Of a DNA stretch of 57,412 nt, positions 7,796 to 17,417 are shown piece by piece. Under the pieces are notes generated by a model. That model was not told the DNA's origin, did not search any database, and was given only the letters and a program-made list of their open reading frames with translations. The DNA comes from Lachnospiraceae bacterium. Lineage in GTDB: Bacteria > Bacillota > Clostridia > Lachnospirales > Lachnospiraceae. Each line of letters opens with the position of its first letter. Within the stretch, counting starts at the first letter, position 1. The stretch covers positions 1 to 57,412 of the forward strand of contig JAIEAP010000017.1 in NCBI GenBank assembly GCA_029071325.1, given 5' to 3'. The position numbers and the translations under genes are program-made.

Positions 7796-10630
7796 CTATT
7801 CTAAATACTTCTTCAAAAACTGTCCCGTATAAGATTCCTTTACCCGGGCAAGTTCTTCTGGCGTACCGCATGCCACAACGGTTCCTCCTCCATCGCCGCC
7901 TTCCGGTCCCATATCTATAATGTAGTCCGCAGTCTTGATCACATCCAGGTTATGTTCGATCACCACTACCGTGTTGCCGCCCTCAGACAGACGGCGCAGG
8001 ATCTCGATCAGCTTGTGCACATCCGCGAAATGCAGCCCCGTGGTGGGCTCATCCAGAATGTAGATGGTTTTACCAGTGCTCCTGCGGCTCAGTTCGGTCG
8101 CCAGCTTGATCCTCTGCGCCTCTCCTCCCGACAGTTCTGTGGAGGGCTGTCCCAGTCTGATATAAGATAATCCCACATCATACAGTGTCTGAATCTTGCG
8201 GGCGATGCTGGGCACATTCTTGAAAAATTCCAATGCCTCTTCCACCGTCATATTCAATACATCATAGATACTTTTCCCTTTATACTTTACTTCCAGGGTT
8301 TCCCGATTATATCGCTTTCCATGGCATACTTCACAGGGCACATAGACGTCCGGCAGGAAATGCATCTCGATTTTGATAATACCGTCCCCGGCGCACGACT
8401 CACACCGTCCGCCCTTCACGTTGAAGCTGAAACGCCCCTTCTGATACCCCCTCGCCTTGGCATCCGGCGTTGTAGCAAAGAGATCCCGTATCATGTCAAA
8501 CACGCCGGTGTAGGTGGCCGGATTCGAGCGGGGCGTTCTACCGATGGGAGACTGGTCAATGTCAATGACTTTATCCAGCTGCTCCAGTCCCAGTATATCA
8601 TCGTGGGCTCCCGGTATACATCTGGCACGGTTCAGATCCCTGGCCAACCTCTTATAAAGTATCTCATTGGTCAGAGAACTCTTACCCGAACCAGACACTC
8701 CGGTCACGCAGGTCATGATTCCCAGCGGAATCTGTACGTCAATATTCTTCAGATTATTCTCTCTGGCTCCCTTTACAGTCAAAAATCCTGTGGGCTTTCT
8801 CCGCTCCGGGGGCACTGGAATCTTGATTCTGCCGCTGAGATAAGCGCCGGTGATAGAATTCACATTTCGCATGATATCTTCTGCCGTTCCGGTCGCAATG
8901 ACTTCTCCGCCATGTTCACCTGCTCTAGGACCAATATCCACAATGAAGTCTGCCGCCCGCATGGTATCCTCGTCATGTTCCACCACGATCAAGGTATTCC
9001 CCATATCTTTGAGCCCCTTCAGAGAAGCCAGCAGTTTATCGTTATCCCTCTGATGTAGACCGATGCTGGGCTCGTCCAGAATATAGGCCACTCCCACCAG
9101 CCCGGAGCCTATCTGAGTTGCCAGCCGGATCCTCTGCGCCTCTCCCCCCGACAGGCTTCCGGTAGCTCTGGACAACGCCAGATACTCCAGACCTACATCA
9201 ACCAGAAATCCCACACGCGCGCGAATTTCTTTTAAGATCTGATCACCGATCAGGTGCTGCTGCCTGGTCAGCTCCATCTCCCGCAAAAATGCAGCCAGAT
9301 CCCGAATAGAAAGCGTCGTCACCTCATATATATTTTTGTCGCATACGGTTACAGCAAGGGACTCCTTCTTCAATCTCTGTCCCTTACAGCATTTGCACGG
9401 GGTAATGCGCATGAATTCCTCATACTGCCGCTTGGAATTTTCCGAAAAAGTCTCACGGTAACGGCGGTCTACATTTTTGATCAGCCCTTCAAAGGCAACG
9501 TCATACACGCCTTCTCCCCGCTGTCCCTTATAGTGCACCTTCACTTCTCTGCCGTCTGTTCCGTAGATCAGAATTTTTTGAATCTCTTCCGGCAGCTCCC
9601 GATACGGAGTTTCCAGATCAAATCCATATTCTTTCGCCAGCGCAGACAGCAGCGCGTAGGTGAAGCTTTTCTTATCATTGGAAGACTGCCACCCCATAAC
9701 CTGAATGGCTCCCTCCATCAGGCTCAGGCGCTTGTCCGGTATCATCAGATCTTCGTCAAATTCCATCTTATAACCCAGCCCAAAACACTCCGGACATGCA
9801 CCAAAGGGATTATTAAACGAAAAGCTTCTGGGCTCTATCTCATCAATGCTGATACCGCAGTCAGGACAGGCAAAGCTCTGGGAAAACTGCAGTTTCTCAC
9901 CATCGATGATATCCACCACCGTCAATCCTTCCGCCAGATGCATTGCGGTTTCAAGAGAATCGGTCAGACGCTGCTCGATTCCCTGTCTCACCATCAGGCG
10001 GTCTACCACAATCTCAATGTTGTGTTTTTTATTTTTATCCAGCTTGATTTCCTCTGACAGTTCATACATATTCCCGTCAATCTGAACACGGACATATCCG
10101 CTCTTCTTGGCGCGTTCCAGCAGTTTCTGATGCTCCCCCTTGCGTCCGCGCACCACCGGCGCCAGAAGCTGTATCTTCGTGCGCTCCGGCAAAGCCAGAA
10201 TCTGATCCACCATCTGGTCAATACTCTGCTTTCGTATTTCCTTGCCGCAATTCGGGCAGTGCGGTACCCCGATTCTGGCATACAACAAGCGGAAATAATC
10301 ATAGATTTCCGTCACTGTTCCCACTGTGGAACGGGGATTGCGGTTGGTAGATTTCTGATCAATAGAAATCGCCGGCGAAAGCCCCTCTATCTTCTCCACA
10401 TTCGGTTTCTCCATCTGCCCCAGGAATTGTCTCGCATAGGAGGACAGGCTCTCCATATAGCGCCGCTGCCCCTCTGCATAAATCGTGTCAAATGCCAGGG
10501 AGGACTTGCCCGAACCGGACAATCCTGTCAGCACCACGAATTCATCTCTGGGAATATCCACATCGATGCCTTTTAGATTATGCTCATTGGCACCACGGAT
10601 CTTAATGTATTTTCTCTCTTTCTCTGCCAT
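7796..10630 (-). CDS. uvrA: Excinuclease ABC subunit A
   Basis: 944 residues, full-length UvrA, the damage-recognition ATPase of nucleotide excision repair. Two ABC modules are visible: Walker [14 protein letters not shown] near residue 35 and [13 protein letters not shown] near 645; signatures [13 protein letters not shown] and [13 protein letters not shown]; and zinc fingers CPDCG...CPECFG and CESCAGDG...CEVCHGKRY. The ATG has GAGG eight bases upstream and lies 12 bases after uvrB, so the two are one transcript under the SOS-type control seen before uvrB. Confidence 0.97.
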   Translation of the reverse strand: MAEKERKYIKIRGANEHNLKGIDVDIPRDEFVVLTGLSGSGKSSLAFDTIYAEGQRRYMESLSSYARQFLGQMEKPNVEKIEGLSPAISIDQKSTNRNPRSTVGTVTEIYDYFRLLYARIGVPHCPNCGKEIRKQSIDQMVDQILALPERTKIQLLAPVVRGRKGEHQKLLERAKKSGYVRVQIDGNMYELSEEIKLDKNKKHNIEIVVDRLMVRQGIEQRLTDSLETAMHLAEGLTVVDIIDGEKLQFSQSFACPDCGISIDEIEPRSFSFNNPFGACPECFGLGYKMEFDEDLMIPDKRLSLMEGAIQVMGWQSSNDKKSFTYALLSALAKEYGFDLETPYRELPEEIQKILIYGTDGREVKVHYKGQRGEGVYDVAFEGLIKNVDRRYRETFSENSKRQYEEFMRITPCKCCKGQRLKKESLAVTVCDKNIYEVTTLSIRDLAAFLREMELTRQQHLIGDQILKEIRARVGFLVDVGLEYLALSRATGSLSGGEAQRIRLATQIGSGLVGVAYILDEPSIGLHQRDNDKLLASLKGLKDMGNTLIVVEHDEDTMRAADFIVDIGPRAGEHGGEVIATGTAEDIMRNVNSITGAYLSGRIKIPVPPERRKPTGFLTVKGARENNLKNIDVQIPLGIMTCVTGVSGSGKSSLTNEILYKRLARDLNRARCIPGAHDDILGLEQLDKVIDIDQSPIGRTPRSNPATYTGVFDMIRDLFATTPDAKARGYQKGRFSFNVKGGRCESCAGDGIIKIEMHFLPDVYVPCEVCHGKRYNRETLEVKYKGKSIYDVLNMTVEEALEFFKNVPSIARKIQTLYDVGLSYIRLGQPSTELSGGEAQRIKLATELSRRSTGKTIYILDEPTTGLHFADVHKLIEILRRLSEGGNTVVVIEHNLDVIKTADYIIDMGPEGGDGGGTVVACGTPEELARVKESYTGQFLKKYLE

Positions 10631-10642
10631 TCTTTTATCCTC

Positions 10643-12634
10643 TTATTCGTCTGCGATATCCCGCAGCATATTTTTCAATTCGATCATCTTATCACGGTAC
10701 TCTGCAGCCGCCTCGAAATTCAGTTCCATTGCCGCCGTATTCATCTTCTTCTGGATATCCGCGATCAGCTTCTCCAGTTCCTTGCGGCTCATGGATTCGG
10801 GATCCTTCTTGAATTCCATCTCACTTTGAGCCACCTTCTTCGAAATACTGATCAGATCCCGCACTGACTTTTGGATCGTAGTGGGCGTAATTCCATGTGT
10901 TTCATTGTACTGCTGCTGAATCTCACGGCGCCGCTTGGTCTCCCCAATCGCCACCTTCATGGAATCGGTCATGCTATCCGCGTACATGATCACATGTCCC
11001 TCGCTGTTTCGCGCCGCACGCCCGATGGTCTGTATCAGAGATGTCTCTGACCGCAGGAAGCCTTCTTTATCGGCATCCAGAATCGCCACAAGAGTGATCT
11101 CCGGAATATCCAGTCCCTCCCGGAGAAGATTGATACCTACCAGGACATCAAACACATCCAGACGCAGATCCCGGATGATTTCCGCCCGCTCCAGCGTATC
11201 AATATCTGAGTGAAGGTATTTCACCCGGATACCGATCTCCCGCATGTATTCCGACAGATCCTCCGCCATCTTCTTGGTCAGTGTCGTGATCAGAACCTTA
11301 TGTCCCTGTTCCGTCTCCTTTCGCACCTCTCCCACCAGATCGTCAATCTGCCCTTCCACAGGCCGCACATCCACCTCCGGGTCCAAAAGCCCTGTAGGAC
11401 GGATGATCTGCTCCACACGCAGAAGCTCATGACTCTGCTCATACTCACTGGGAGTTGCAGACACAAACATCATCTGGTCAATCTGTTCCTCAAACTCCTC
11501 AAAGTTCATGGGTCTATTGTCTTTCGCGGAAGGCAGCCGGAAGCCATAATCCACCAGCATTGTTTTCCGGGACTGGTCGCCTGCATACATTCCCCGTATC
11601 TGGGGAATCGTCATATGTGACTCATCCACTATGATCAGAAAATCATCCGGGAAATAATCGATCAAGGTCATAGGGCGGCATCCAGGAGCCTGTCCCGACA
11701 GATGCCTGGAATAATTCTCAATACCGCTGCAGAATCCGGTCTCTTTGAGCATCTCAACGTCAAAGTTGGTGCGTTCGGCAATACGCTGCGCCTCGATCAG
11801 CTTGTCCTCTCCCTTGAAATACTGAACCCTGTCCTTAAGTTCCGCTTCTATTGTATCGCAGGCACGCAGTATTTTCTCTCTGGGCACCACATAATGGGAC
11901 GCCGGGAAAATACTGATATGTTCCAATCTGCTCTTGATCTCTCCCGTCAGCACATCAATTTCCGTAATACGGTCGATCTCATCTCCAAAAAATTCTACCC
12001 GTATTGCCGTCTCTCCCCGATCCGCCGGAAATATTTCCAGCACATCTCCCCGGACCCGGAAGGTTCCACGTGAGAAATCCATATCGTTTCTCGTATAACT
12101 GATATCGATCAGCGCCCGGATCACCTCGTCCCTGTCCTTCTCCATTCCCGGACGAAGGGATACCATCATCTTCTGGAAATTTTCCGGCTCGCCCAGTCCA
12201 TAAATGCAGGACACGCTGGACACCACCACCACGTCCCGCCGCTCCGTCAGCGCTGCTGTTGCCGACAAACGCAGCTTGTCTATCTCATCATTGACCGAGG
12301 AATCCTTGGCAATATAGGTATCCGTGGAGGGAATGTACGCCTCCGGCTGGTAGTAGTCGTAGTAGGACACAAAATACTCTACTGCATTATTCGGAAAGAA
12401 CTCTTTGAACTCCCCGTACAACTGAGCTGCCAGCGTCTTATTATGGGCTATGACCAGCGCCGGTTTATTTAATTGCTGGATAACGTTCGCCATGGTAAAG
12501 GTCTTACCAGAACCGGTGACACCCAGAAGGGTCTGGAACTGGTTGCCTTCCTTAAACCCTCTGACGAGAGCCTCAATTGCCTGAGGTTGGTCGCCGGTGG
12601 GTTTGTATTCTGATACTAATTCGAAATGATCCAT
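10643..12634 (-). CDS. uvrB: Excinuclease ABC subunit B
   Basis: 663 residues, the expected UvrB length. The superfamily 2 helicase core has Walker [16 protein letters not shown] near residue 38, the beta-hairpin [16 protein letters not shown] motif [12 protein letters not shown] and motif [11 protein letters not shown]. The C-terminal UVR motif ([20 protein letters not shown]) that contacts UvrC is intact. UvrB verifies damage loaded by UvrA. It heads the uvrB-uvrA operon. AGAGGTG seven bases upstream sets ATG 12634. A LexA box and sigma-A promoter lie in the 70-90 bases before it. Confidence 0.97.
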   Translation of the reverse strand: MDHFELVSEYKPTGDQPQAIEALVRGFKEGNQFQTLLGVTGSGKTFTMANVIQQLNKPALVIAHNKTLAAQLYGEFKEFFPNNAVEYFVSYYDYYQPEAYIPSTDTYIAKDSSVNDEIDKLRLSATAALTERRDVVVVSSVSCIYGLGEPENFQKMMVSLRPGMEKDRDEVIRALIDISYTRNDMDFSRGTFRVRGDVLEIFPADRGETAIRVEFFGDEIDRITEIDVLTGEIKSRLEHISIFPASHYVVPREKILRACDTIEAELKDRVQYFKGEDKLIEAQRIAERTNFDVEMLKETGFCSGIENYSRHLSGQAPGCRPMTLIDYFPDDFLIIVDESHMTIPQIRGMYAGDQSRKTMLVDYGFRLPSAKDNRPMNFEEFEEQIDQMMFVSATPSEYEQSHELLRVEQIIRPTGLLDPEVDVRPVEGQIDDLVGEVRKETEQGHKVLITTLTKKMAEDLSEYMREIGIRVKYLHSDIDTLERAEIIRDLRLDVFDVLVGINLLREGLDIPEITLVAILDADKEGFLRSETSLIQTIGRAARNSEGHVIMYADSMTDSMKVAIGETKRRREIQQQYNETHGITPTTIQKSVRDLISISKKVAQSEMEFKKDPESMSRKELEKLIADIQKKMNTAAMELNFEAAAEYRDKMIELKNMLRDIADE

Positions 12635-12672
12635 GATTATACACCTCTTTCTATCCCATTATCCGGCTTTTC

Positions 12673-12701
12673 ATTATAACATATACGCCAATAAAAGTAC
12701 A
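12673..12701 (-). promoter_or_regulatory. Promoter of uvrBA
   Basis: Minus-strand TATAAT at 12678-12673, with TGTACT 17 bases upstream as a weak -35 (12701-12696). It is the only good -10 between uvrB and the divergent acyl-CoA dehydrogenase gene. Confidence 0.6.
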
Positions 12702-12709
12702 GGTAAAGT

Positions 12710-12723
12710 CGAACTTTTGTTCT
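12710..12723 (-). promoter_or_regulatory. LexA (DinR) SOS box
   Basis: CGAACTTTTGTTCT on the plus strand contains GAAC-N4-GTTC, the Gram-positive LexA operator core. It sits immediately upstream of the uvrBA -35 region, where LexA binding would repress transcription until DNA damage. Confidence 0.75.
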
Positions 12724-12852
12724 ATTCTTTTTTCTAGTGTCATATTATTATGCCGAAGACGATTTGCCGCATTAACACCAGAGTGTGCAAAACATTTATA
12801 AGATCTCCCAGAACAAGAGAAATATTCACAAAAATGTCAAACAAAATCACCT

Positions 12853-12883
12853 TGTCAAATTTTATTGTGCGACACAATTGACA
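12853..12883 (+). promoter_or_regulatory. Inverted repeat overlapping the -35 of the 12982 operon (candidate operator)
   Basis: TGTCAA (12853-12858) and ATTGTG (12864-12869) are mirrored by CACAAT (12873-12878) and TTGACA (12878-12883) around the centre CGA. The right arm includes the -35 hexamer. A second small palindrome, GTGAAATATCAC, lies at 12914-12925 on the predicted transcription start. Both are placed where a repressor would act; the regulator is unknown. Confidence 0.5.
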
Positions 12884-12906
12884 GGAAATAACTATTTTAG
12901 TATATT
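12878..12906 (+). promoter_or_regulatory. Sigma-A promoter of the acyl-CoA dehydrogenase/flavodiiron operon
   Basis: TTGACA (12878-12883), exactly 17 bases, then TATATT (12901-12906). This is close to the full consensus and gives a leader of about 70 bases before ATG 12982. No other gene occupies 12635-12981, which otherwise holds the uvrB promoter, the LexA box and these operators. Confidence 0.85.
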
Positions 12907-12981
12907 TAAATTAGTGAAATATCACAAAGCTCACTGCAGCTGTTTGTAGCAAAATTCATCCACAGAAAAGGAGGTAGTGTT

Positions 12982-14895
12982 ATGTTATTCCAGACCACTG
13001 TAGAACATGAACAGTTACGGGCAAAGATTCGCGCCTTTGCCGAAGAGGAAATCAAGCCCATAGCATTTTCTCTGGATCAGGAGAACCGTTTTCCTGATGA
13101 GGCAGTGAAAAAGCTTGGCGAGATGGGTCTCATGGGAATTCCTTACCCCAAGGAGTATGGCGGGGCAGGGCTTGATATCACCAGCTATGCCATAGCAGTC
13201 GAAGAGCTTTCACGGGTTGACGGCGGTTCAGGTGTAATACTCTCCGCACATGTTTCCCTTGGCTCATGGCCGATTTTTGCCTTCGGCACTGAGGAGCAGA
13301 AGCAGAAATATTTGCGGCCTCTTGCAAAAGGAGAAAAGATTGCAGCCTTTGGTCTGACAGAGCCGAATGCCGGTTCTGATGCCGGCGGTACAGAGACAAC
13401 GGCTTTAGATAAGGGCAGTTACTATCTTCTCAATGGCGGAAAAATTTTCATTACCAATGCGCCGAAAGCAGATACCTATGTCGTATTTGCAGTAACGACA
13501 CCAGATATTGGAACGCGTGGGATCTCGGCTTTTATTGTTGAAAAGGGATGGGATGGATTTGAGTTTGGAGATCACTACGATAAGATGGGTATACGTTCTT
13601 CCACTACAGCAGAACTTATATTTAACGATGTCAAAGTCCCAAAAGAGAATCTTCTAGGTAAGGAAGGGGAAGGATTCAAGATTGCAATGGCTACACTGGA
13701 CGGCGGACGTATCGGTATCGCTGCGCAGGCATTGGGCATTGCACAGGGGGCTTTTGAGCAGGCATTGGATTATTCGAAAGAACGTGTCCAGTTTGGCAAA
13801 CCAATTGCCGCACAGCAGGGTATTTCGTTTAAGCTTGCAGATATGGCGACAAAGTTACGCTGTGCCCGTTTTCTGGTGTACTCTGCCGCAGAGTTAAAGG
13901 AAGCTCATGAGCCATATGCAATGGAAGCTGCTATGGCCAAAATGTATGCATCAGATATTGCCCTTGAGGTTACAAACAGTGCTTTGCAGATTTTTGGCGG
14001 TACGGGCTTCTTAAAAGGCATGGATGTTGAAAGAATGTATCGTGATGCGAAGATTACTACAATCTATGAAGGAACCAACGAGATTCAGCGTGTGGTAATC
14101 GCTGCAAACCTGATCGGAAAGATGCCAAAAGATTCCAGTGGCAGCACCCGCTCGGCAGCCAAAAAGCCTGCGCCAATTACCGGAGTGCGTAAAGGTCATA
14201 TTTTCAAAGAAGGTAGCCCAAAAGAAAAAGTAGCTTCTTTGGTAGAAGCACTGAAGAAGGACGGTCATGATTTTACCGTCGGCATTCCTTCTGATACACC
14301 GATCGCCAAGGCGGAACGTGTTGTCTCTGCAGGCAAAGGCATCGGAAAGAAGGAAAACATGAAGATGATTGAAGATCTCGCGAAAGCCGCCGGAGCAGCC
14401 ATTGGCTCTTCTCGTCCAGTAGCAGAGACACTTAAATATGTACCATTAAACCGTTATGTCGGAATGTCCGGCCAGAAATTCACCGGCAATCTCTATATTG
14501 CCTGCGGTATTTCAGGTGCCACACAGCATTTGAAAGGAATTAAAGATGCTTCCACGATTGTGGCAATCAATAAAAACGGCAATGCTCCAATCTTTAAGAA
14601 CTGTGACTACGGTATTGTCGGAAACGTGGAAGAAATTCTTCCGTTGTTGATTAAAGCATTAGATACTGGAGAAAAGCAGCCGGCACCTCCTATGGTGAAA
14701 ATGAAACGCCCGCCTGTTCCGAAGCCAACGCCTATCGGAAAACGGTATGTTTGTGGCGGATGCGGATATGAATATATCCCGGAAGCTGGTGACGAAGATG
14801 CAGAAATTGCTCCTGGCACTTTGTTTGAAAAACTGCCCGATGACTGGGTTTGCCCAGAATGTGCAGAAGGCAAGGAACAGTTTATTGAAGCATAG
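12982..14895 (+). CDS. Acyl-CoA dehydrogenase - EtfA FAD domain - rubredoxin fusion protein
   Basis: 637 residues with three joined parts. Residues 1-380 are a complete short-chain acyl-CoA dehydrogenase, including the FAD/substrate motif [13 protein letters not shown] and the IYEGTNEIQ motif, where E363 aligns with the catalytic base of butyryl-CoA-type enzymes. Residues about 400-560 match the C-terminal FAD-binding domain of electron-transfer flavoprotein alpha ([10 protein letters not shown] near 453, [25 protein letters not shown], then DYGIVGN). Residues 588-630 are a rubredoxin with C591xxC594 and C624xxC627 for one iron. No EtfB partner or EtfA N-terminal domain is present. AGGAGG precedes the ATG. 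The rubredoxin end and the flavodiiron gene 20 bases downstream suggest electrons pass acyl-CoA to FAD to FAD to iron to the flavodiiron protein. The two genes run opposite to their neighbours and look more AT-rich by eye, which may mean transfer. Confidence 0.92.
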   Translation: MLFQTTVEHEQLRAKIRAFAEEEIKPIAFSLDQENRFPDEAVKKLGEMGLMGIPYPKEYGGAGLDITSYAIAVEELSRVDGGSGVILSAHVSLGSWPIFAFGTEEQKQKYLRPLAKGEKIAAFGLTEPNAGSDAGGTETTALDKGSYYLLNGGKIFITNAPKADTYVVFAVTTPDIGTRGISAFIVEKGWDGFEFGDHYDKMGIRSSTTAELIFNDVKVPKENLLGKEGEGFKIAMATLDGGRIGIAAQALGIAQGAFEQALDYSKERVQFGKPIAAQQGISFKLADMATKLRCARFLVYSAAELKEAHEPYAMEAAMAKMYASDIALEVTNSALQIFGGTGFLKGMDVERMYRDAKITTIYEGTNEIQRVVIAANLIGKMPKDSSGSTRSAAKKPAPITGVRKGHIFKEGSPKEKVASLVEALKKDGHDFTVGIPSDTPIAKAERVVSAGKGIGKKENMKMIEDLAKAAGAAIGSSRPVAETLKYVPLNRYVGMSGQKFTGNLYIACGISGATQHLKGIKDASTIVAINKNGNAPIFKNCDYGIVGNVEEILPLLIKALDTGEKQPAPPMVKMKRPPVPKPTPIGKRYVCGGCGYEYIPEAGDEDAEIAPGTLFEKLPDDWVCPECAEGKEQFIEA

Positions 14896-14915
14896 CAGCA
14901 AAAGGAGGAAAGAAT

Positions 14916-16130
14916 ATGTATTGTGTACGAAATATAACAGAAGATTTGTACTGGGTCGGCGCAAACGACCACAGGCTCCATTTGTTTGAAAATATTCACC
15001 CGATTCCATATGGCGTAAGCTACAACGCTTATTTGCTTCTGGATCAGGAAACGGTGCTGTTTGACACGGTTGACTGGTCAGCATGTCGTCAGTTGTTAGA
15101 AAATCTGGATCATTTGCTGGACGGTCGTCCTCTTGATTGGCTTGTAGTCAACCACATGGAACCCGACCACGGAGCTTCCGTAGAACAGATTCTCCTGCGC
15201 TATCCGGATGTGAAGATTATTTCAACAGAAAAATCTTTTATGCTTATGCGCCAGTTCGGATTTCATCCAGACACTCATGAGTGTGTTACAGTAGCAGAAG
15301 GGGATACCCATTGTTTTGGGAACCATACGGTGACATTTGTTGCTGCTCCGATGGTTCACTGGCCAGAAGCTATGGTCACATTTGATGTTACCAACGGTGT
15401 ACTTTTCTCTGCCGATGCGTTTGGTTCTTTCATTGCATTAGACGGCAAACTTTTTGCCGATGAAGTAGATTTTGACAGAGACTGGATTGATGAAGCACGC
15501 CGCTATCTAACCAATATTGTCGGCAAATACGGTCCTCATATTCAGCTTTTGTTAAAGAAGGCAGGGGGCATTCTTGAACAGATTAAATATATTTGTCCGC
15601 TTCATGGTCCTGTATGGCGTGAGAATTTAGGATACCTGATTGATAAATATGATAAATGGAGCAGATATGAGCCGGAAGAAAAAGGTGTTATGATTGCTTA
15701 CGCTTCGATGTATGGTAATACAGAGGCTGCTGCTCAGGCGCTTGCCAGCAGGCTATGTGAAAAGGGCTGTGCCAATGTTGTGGTATATGATGTTTCAAAT
15801 ACCCACGTTTCCTACTTGATTGCGGAAGCGTTTAAATACAGCCATATCGTACTTGCATCAGTCACTTACAATTTGGGAATTTATCCGGTGATGCATAATT
15901 TCCTGATGGATATGAAGGCATTGAATTTGCAGAATCGTACATTTGCTTTGATTGAAAATGGATCATGGGCATGTAAGTCAGGAGATTTAATGCAGAAGTT
16001 CATTGATGAGGAATTGAAGAACATGACAATCTTAAATGAAAGGCTGAGCATCGCCTCTTCGATGGATGCAGATAAAAATATCGAACTGGATGCCTTAGCT
16101 GATGCTATTATAGACTCTATGAAGGAATAG
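14916..16130 (+). CDS. fprA: Flavodiiron protein (FprA-type O2/NO reductase), partner of the fusion protein
   Basis: 404 residues. The N-terminal metallo-beta-lactamase-like domain keeps every diiron ligand: H80, E82, D84 and H85 (HMEPDH), H148 (MVHWPE), D167 (SADAFG) and H230 (CPLHGP). A flavodoxin domain follows from about 255 (MIAYASMYGNTEAAA) for FMN. There is no fused rubredoxin, so it needs an outside donor; the rubredoxin at the end of the upstream gene is the obvious one. Such enzymes reduce O2 to water or NO to N2O in anaerobes. GGAGG lies eight bases before ATG 14916, 20 bases after the upstream stop, so one operon. Ends at the bidirectional terminator 16147-16184. Confidence 0.93.
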   Translation: MYCVRNITEDLYWVGANDHRLHLFENIHPIPYGVSYNAYLLLDQETVLFDTVDWSACRQLLENLDHLLDGRPLDWLVVNHMEPDHGASVEQILLRYPDVKIISTEKSFMLMRQFGFHPDTHECVTVAEGDTHCFGNHTVTFVAAPMVHWPEAMVTFDVTNGVLFSADAFGSFIALDGKLFADEVDFDRDWIDEARRYLTNIVGKYGPHIQLLLKKAGGILEQIKYICPLHGPVWRENLGYLIDKYDKWSRYEPEEKGVMIAYASMYGNTEAAAQALASRLCEKGCANVVVYDVSNTHVSYLIAEAFKYSHIVLASVTYNLGIYPVMHNFLMDMKALNLQNRTFALIENGSWACKSGDLMQKFIDEELKNMTILNERLSIASSMDADKNIELDALADAIIDSMKE

Positions 16131-16146
16131 TTTATTTGAAATATGC

Positions 16147-16184
16147 AAAAACAGCCCCGACCAATAACGGTCAGGGCTGTTTTT
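16147..16184. terminator. Bidirectional terminator between the two flavodiiron genes
   Basis: AAAAACAGCCCCGACC at 16147-16162 pairs with 16169-16184 except for one mismatch, giving A and T runs on both sides. The stops of the convergent genes (16130 and 16186) flank it. Confidence 0.85.
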
Positions 16185-16185
16185 C

Positions 16186-17385
16186 TTAGAAATCTGCTTT
16201 TATTTCATTTACCAGCGCATCCAGCTGCTCTAACTGTGCTTCCTTCAGCGCGGACTTGATCGTTATCTTCGTATCCAGTATCTTCACATCCTTCAGCCCC
16301 GACAGCTTTTCAGCCATCTGCTTGCCCGCGGTGGATGCCCATGTGCCGTTATCCAGCACCGCAAAAGTACGCTTCTGTACCGCCAAAGCCTGCATATCAT
16401 TCAGATAATTTTCCATTACCGGATAGATGCCGCCATTATAAGTAGGCGCCGCCAGTACGATATGACTGCAGCGGAAGCTCTCAGCGATCAACTGCGACAC
16501 ATGTGTATTGGATACATCATAGACCGCAATATTTCGGATTCCTGCATCTGCCAGTCTGCAAGCCAGGACATTGGCAAGGTTCTCCGTGTTGCCATACATA
16601 GATGCATATGCGATCATGACCGCCTGATCCTCCGCCTCATAAGAACTCCAGGTCTGATATTTTTCCAGCAGATAACTGAGATTCTCACGCCAGATGGGAC
16701 CGTGCAGCGGACAGATCACAGCAATCTCAATACCCGTTGCTTTTTTCAGCACCGCCTGAACAGGCGCGCCGTATTTCCCCACGATATTGGTATAATAGCG
16801 TCTGGCATCATCCAGCCAGTCTCTTTCAAAATCCAACTCGTCTGCAAAAATATTTCCGTTTAACGCTCCAAAGGTTCCAAATGCATCCGCAGAGAACAGA
16901 ATCTTATCTACCGTGTCATAGGTCATCATTGCCTCCGGCCAGTGCACCATAGGCGCCATGATAAAGCTCAGGGTATGCCTTCCCGTCTCAAGAGTGTCAC
17001 CTTCTTTTACCGTAACGGTTTTCCCCGTCAGATCAAAGTCAAAAAACTGGTCCATCATGGTAAATGTCTTGGCGTTACCCACGACCTGAGCCTGCGGATA
17101 CCGTACCAGAATATCACGAATCAGGGCACAGTGATCCGGTTCCATATGATTGACGATCACATAATCCAGATTGCGGCCTTCCAACGCATATGCAAGATTC
17201 TCCAGAAATTGTTCTGCAATAGAACGATCCACCGTATCGAGAAGCACGGTCTTCTCATCTTTCAACAGATAAGAATTGTAAGACACGCCTCTCGGAATGG
17301 GAAATATATTTTCAAATAAAGCAAGCCTGCGGTCACTGCCGCCAATCCACACCACATCATCCGTTACTTTTCTTGTACAATGCAT
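16186..17385 (-). CDS. fprA: Flavodiiron protein, second copy (FprA-type)
   Basis: 399 residues from ATG 17385, chosen because its N-terminus (MHCTRKVTDDVVWIGG) aligns with that of the other copy and the AGGAG is nine bases upstream; ATG 17391 is possible. Diiron ligands are conserved (NHMEPDH, MVHWPEA, SADAFG, CPLHGPIW) and the flavodoxin part begins MIAYASMYGNTEN. It is clearly paralogous to the convergent gene ending at 16130 but not a recent duplicate, as substitutions occur throughout and base usage is richer in G+C. Transcribed with or just after secA (32-base gap). Likely a general O2 or NO scavenger fed by another rubredoxin. Confidence 0.92.
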   Translation of the reverse strand: MHCTRKVTDDVVWIGGSDRRLALFENIFPIPRGVSYNSYLLKDEKTVLLDTVDRSIAEQFLENLAYALEGRNLDYVIVNHMEPDHCALIRDILVRYPQAQVVGNAKTFTMMDQFFDFDLTGKTVTVKEGDTLETGRHTLSFIMAPMVHWPEAMMTYDTVDKILFSADAFGTFGALNGNIFADELDFERDWLDDARRYYTNIVGKYGAPVQAVLKKATGIEIAVICPLHGPIWRENLSYLLEKYQTWSSYEAEDQAVMIAYASMYGNTENLANVLACRLADAGIRNIAVYDVSNTHVSQLIAESFRCSHIVLAAPTYNGGIYPVMENYLNDMQALAVQKRTFAVLDNGTWASTAGKQMAEKLSGLKDVKILDTKITIKSALKEAQLEQLDALVNEIKADF

Positions 17386-17417
17386 AATCATTCTCTCCTG
17401 TTTCTATGTCACGGCGC

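Noticed and set aside
14916-17385. Both flavodiiron genes as plain metallo-beta-lactamases
   Set aside because: The ligand set HxExDH and the attached flavodoxin domain are specific to flavodiiron proteins.
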